The position numbers and the translations under genes are program-made. Shown here in pieces: positions 62,488 through 64,000 of a stretch of 64,000 nt of DNA. The notes beneath the pieces are model-generated. The model did no database searches and had not been told where the DNA came from. It saw only the letters and a list, made by a program, of their open reading frames with translations. Source of the DNA: SIG455 sp045589495 (GTDB lineage: Bacteria > Bacillota > Clostridia > UMGS1810); contig JAZNPF010000038.1 of assembly GCA_045589495.1 (NCBI GenBank), positions 79,529 through 143,528 on the forward strand, given 5' to 3'. Each line of letters begins with the position of its first letter. Within the stretch, counting starts at the first letter, position 1.

Positions 62488-62516
62488 AGTATACCACATC
62501 GTTTATTATAAGTCAA
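62488..62516 (-). promoter_or_regulatory. Sigma-A promoter of the riboswitch-exchanger transcript
   Basis: On the minus strand TTGACT (62511-62516) and TATACT (62488-62493) are 17 bp apart. It lies just downstream of the LOG-family gene. Confidence 0.87.
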
Positions 62517-62530
62517 TAGTAAAAAAATAT

Positions 62531-63109
62531 TTATCCTATGTCTTTAAGTTCACGTATATCCATAGGTGCCTGATTATAATTTTCTATATACTCAAGCATT
62601 TCAATTTCGTTGTCAAAGCATTTGAAAAGTTCCATACTTTTCGGACGCATAAAATTACTTTCGGCAGTTTTATGAAGCATATTAAGCATATCGTTGTAGT
62701 ATCCGTTTACATTGTATATTGCTATTGGTTTGTTATGTCTTTCAAGTTGTTTTAGGGTAAGGATTTCAAAAAACTCATCAAATGTACCGATGCCGCCCGG
62801 AGCAATTATAAAAGCATCAGATTTATCCTCTAAAAGTTTTTTTCTTTCACGCATTGTTTCTGTATATATAAATTCTGTGCATTTGTCGTACAGAACACCG
62901 TCAACAGTAAAAAATGTAGGTGCAATACCAATAATTTTTCCGCCGTTATCATACATGCCGCGTGCTGTTGCACCCATAACACCATTTGCACCGCCGCCAT
63001 AAACCATTGCATGACCTCGCTTTGCCATTGCTACAGCCAAAGAGTAAGCACTGTCACGATAAATTTTGTCTATACTTTCACTTGAAGCACCGTAAACGCA
63101 AATATTCAT
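62531..63109 (-). CDS. LOG-family nucleotide phosphoribohydrolase
   Basis: This 192-residue member of the LOG/TIGR00730 family cleaves ribose 5-phosphate from purine monophosphates (in plants, cytokinin activation). It has YGGGANGVMG (about residues 37-46), and the signature PGGIGTFDEFFE (about 105-116) with the catalytic Arg/Glu pattern. The physiological substrate in bacteria is uncertain. It starts after AAGGAGG and has no clear promoter box in the gap upstream. Confidence 0.9.
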   Translation of the reverse strand: MNICVYGASSESIDKIYRDSAYSLAVAMAKRGHAMVYGGGANGVMGATARGMYDNGGKIIGIAPTFFTVDGVLYDKCTEFIYTETMRERKKLLEDKSDAFIIAPGGIGTFDEFFEILTLKQLERHNKPIAIYNVNGYYNDMLNMLHKTAESNFMRPKSMELFKCFDNEIEMLEYIENYNQAPMDIRELKDIG

Positions 63110-63224
63110 AAATTCAACCTCCTTATATTATCCTATCTTATTTTATACTGTTATAAACCAATAAAAATTCATAAATTTAATAAAATAATTATAACATATG
63201 AGTCTAAAAAAAACAAGATATATA

Positions 63225-63258
63225 AAAAAGCAAAAACAGTAACTTTGTTTTTGCTTTT
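63225..63258 (-). terminator. Hairpin after the TRAP-linked small membrane gene
   Basis: A 14-bp stem (63225-63238 with 63245-63258, AAAAAGCAAAAACA arm) with a 6-base loop. The stem is AT-rich and sits just after the 89-residue membrane protein gene. Confidence 0.72.
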
Positions 63259-63272
63259 TATCGTAAAAATTT

Positions 63273-63542
63273 TTATTTGCTTTTGTTCATTGTCAGCGAC
63301 ATTTCACCATTTAAGTACATTGCCACAAGTCCAAGTAATACTAAAACAGTAGATGTTTTTATTATAACAGGAAAAATTGTTTTATATATAAATACACAAA
63401 TGGCAGTTGCAATTTCTCCGCCGATGCATAACGCCGCCAGATAGCCAAAAAAAGTGAGTCCGCCTGCAAACAGACAAATAACTATTCCGTAGCCAAATAC
63501 TGTTTTTAATATATTTGAAATTTTCTTTGCGATATCTTTCAT
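63273..63542 (-). CDS. Small membrane protein next to a TRAP permease
   Basis: This 89-residue protein has two or three hydrophobic segments (about residues 12-38, 42-55 and 58-78) and a basic end (MNKSK). It lies 12 bp after the TRAP-type large permease gene on the same strand, so it is probably part of the transporter. It is about half the size of a normal DctQ small permease, with no match I recognise. GGAGG precedes the ATG. Confidence 0.65.
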   Translation of the reverse strand: MKDIAKKISNILKTVFGYGIVICLFAGGLTFFGYLAALCIGGEIATAICVFIYKTIFPVIIKTSTVLVLLGLVAMYLNGEMSLTMNKSK

Positions 63543-63554
63543 TATTCAGCCTCC

Positions 63555-64000
63555 TTAAAGCCCCATAATTGGAAGCCAGCCCATAAGTATAACAACTTCC
63601 AAAACGAACTGTCCTGCCACCCACCAAAGATTGTTTCTGAAGGTTTTACTGAAGTCAGACTCTGCCAATGTCATACCTGCATACATTCCTAACCCTAAAG
63701 GCGGGGTAATTCCACACATAACACCACATATACATGGCAACATAGCGGCTGTTAAAAACGGATTGCATCCTACTTTTTCAAGAACTACAATAAATACAGA
63801 GCCGAAAATAACTACTAAAGAAGAACCGGGAATTACCATGCCCATAAAACATGTAATAAGACATACTGCGATTACTGTGCCTAATTTGCCAAACTGCCAT
63901 GAAGCGATTATAGCGCCAAGTTCCTCTGCAACGTTTAAATCCGCAAACAACGAGCCTATCATATATCCAAATACGCAAACACCTATTGACGGTGCTATTG
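63555..64000 (-). CDS. TRAP-type transporter large permease, C-terminal part
   Basis: The visible residues form the C-terminal part of a DctM-like TRAP permease. They include hydrophobic helices, CGITPPLGLGMYAG (the family ITPPxG loop), and a final WWVAGQFVLEV helix ending LPIMGL. The frame has no stop at the right edge, and residues upstream of the first visible Met read on without a break. The gene therefore starts outside the window. TRAP systems import organic acids with an extracellular binding protein. The substrate and partner genes are not visible. Confidence 0.72.
   Translation of the reverse strand, partial: IAPSIGVCVFGYMIGSLFADLNVAEELGAIIASWQFGKLGTVIAVCLITCFMGMVIPGSSLVVIFGSVFIVVLEKVGCNPFLTAAMLPCICGVMCGITPPLGLGMYAGMTLAESDFSKTFRNNLWWVAGQFVLEVVILMGWLPIMGL

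Noticed and set aside
62312..62497. N-terminal extension of the exchanger through the riboswitch
   Set aside because: The stretch is structured RNA with aptamer motifs and a terminator. The start at 62311 has its own GGAG.
1..64000. tRNA, rRNA, CRISPR arrays, insertion sequences and prophage genes
   Set aside because: I looked through the intergenic gaps and gene set and saw none. No gap exceeds about 300 bp.

Overview
The window is AT-rich chromosomal DNA from a spore-forming member of the Clostridia (Bacillota), probably an uncultured gut lineage. This is inferred from spoIIAA-spoIIAB-sigF, an alpha/beta-type small acid-soluble spore protein, WhiA, Prp with an N-terminally extended L27, HprK, HemZ, and sigma-A promoters of the TTGACA-17-TATAAT type. 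I cannot name a genus. I saw no rRNA, tRNA, CRISPR array, phage gene or insertion sequence. Both edges cut a gene: RelA on the left and a TRAP-type large permease on the right.

Layout: 1-6742 (+) carries the end of relA, an MBL-fold hydrolase, hemZ, an Mre11/SbcD-like nuclease, recG and a small membrane zinc-ribbon protein. 6788-12371 (-) is the operon yhbY-nadD-yqeK-LCP-rsfS-leuS. 12443-14763 (-) is rplU-prp-rpmA and obgE behind an L21-type leader. 14944-23284 (-) runs comEC-holA-CpXC-PPi-type pfk-amidase-GHL10-metY. 23451-26035 (+) holds glyA and rarA. 26172-29673 (-) holds fba and an overlapping nagA/ROK-like kinase pair. 29922-45120 (+) is a long run: hprK, a PHP phosphatase, glucokinase, murB, whiA, dnaE, pfkA, pyk, valS and folC. 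45191-46713 (+) is the spoIIA operon, facing a spore-protein gene. 47101-52541 (+) is recA-recX-rimO-pgsA, a CDF transporter and an XRE regulator.

The accessory part is 52588-61238. It combines a NagB-like isomerase with an altered active-site motif, a PIG-L deacetylase, an AraC and a ROK regulator, a DegT-type aminotransferase, a Gfo/Idh oxidoreductase and two LplB/YtcP-type sugar ABC permeases with no binding protein or ATPase beside them. It reads as a regulated system for taking up and remodelling an unidentified (amino-)sugar. It is my main candidate for an undescribed pathway, but its substrate cannot be read from the sequence.

61328-64000 (-) holds a CaCA-family exchanger behind a yybP-ykoY (Mn2+) riboswitch, a LOG-family phosphoribohydrolase, a small membrane protein and the cut TRAP permease. 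Most transcription units have recognisable sigma-A promoters and hairpin terminators, several of which serve convergent genes. Central carbon flow is well represented: glucokinase, two kinds of phosphofructokinase, aldolase, pyruvate kinase and HprK.
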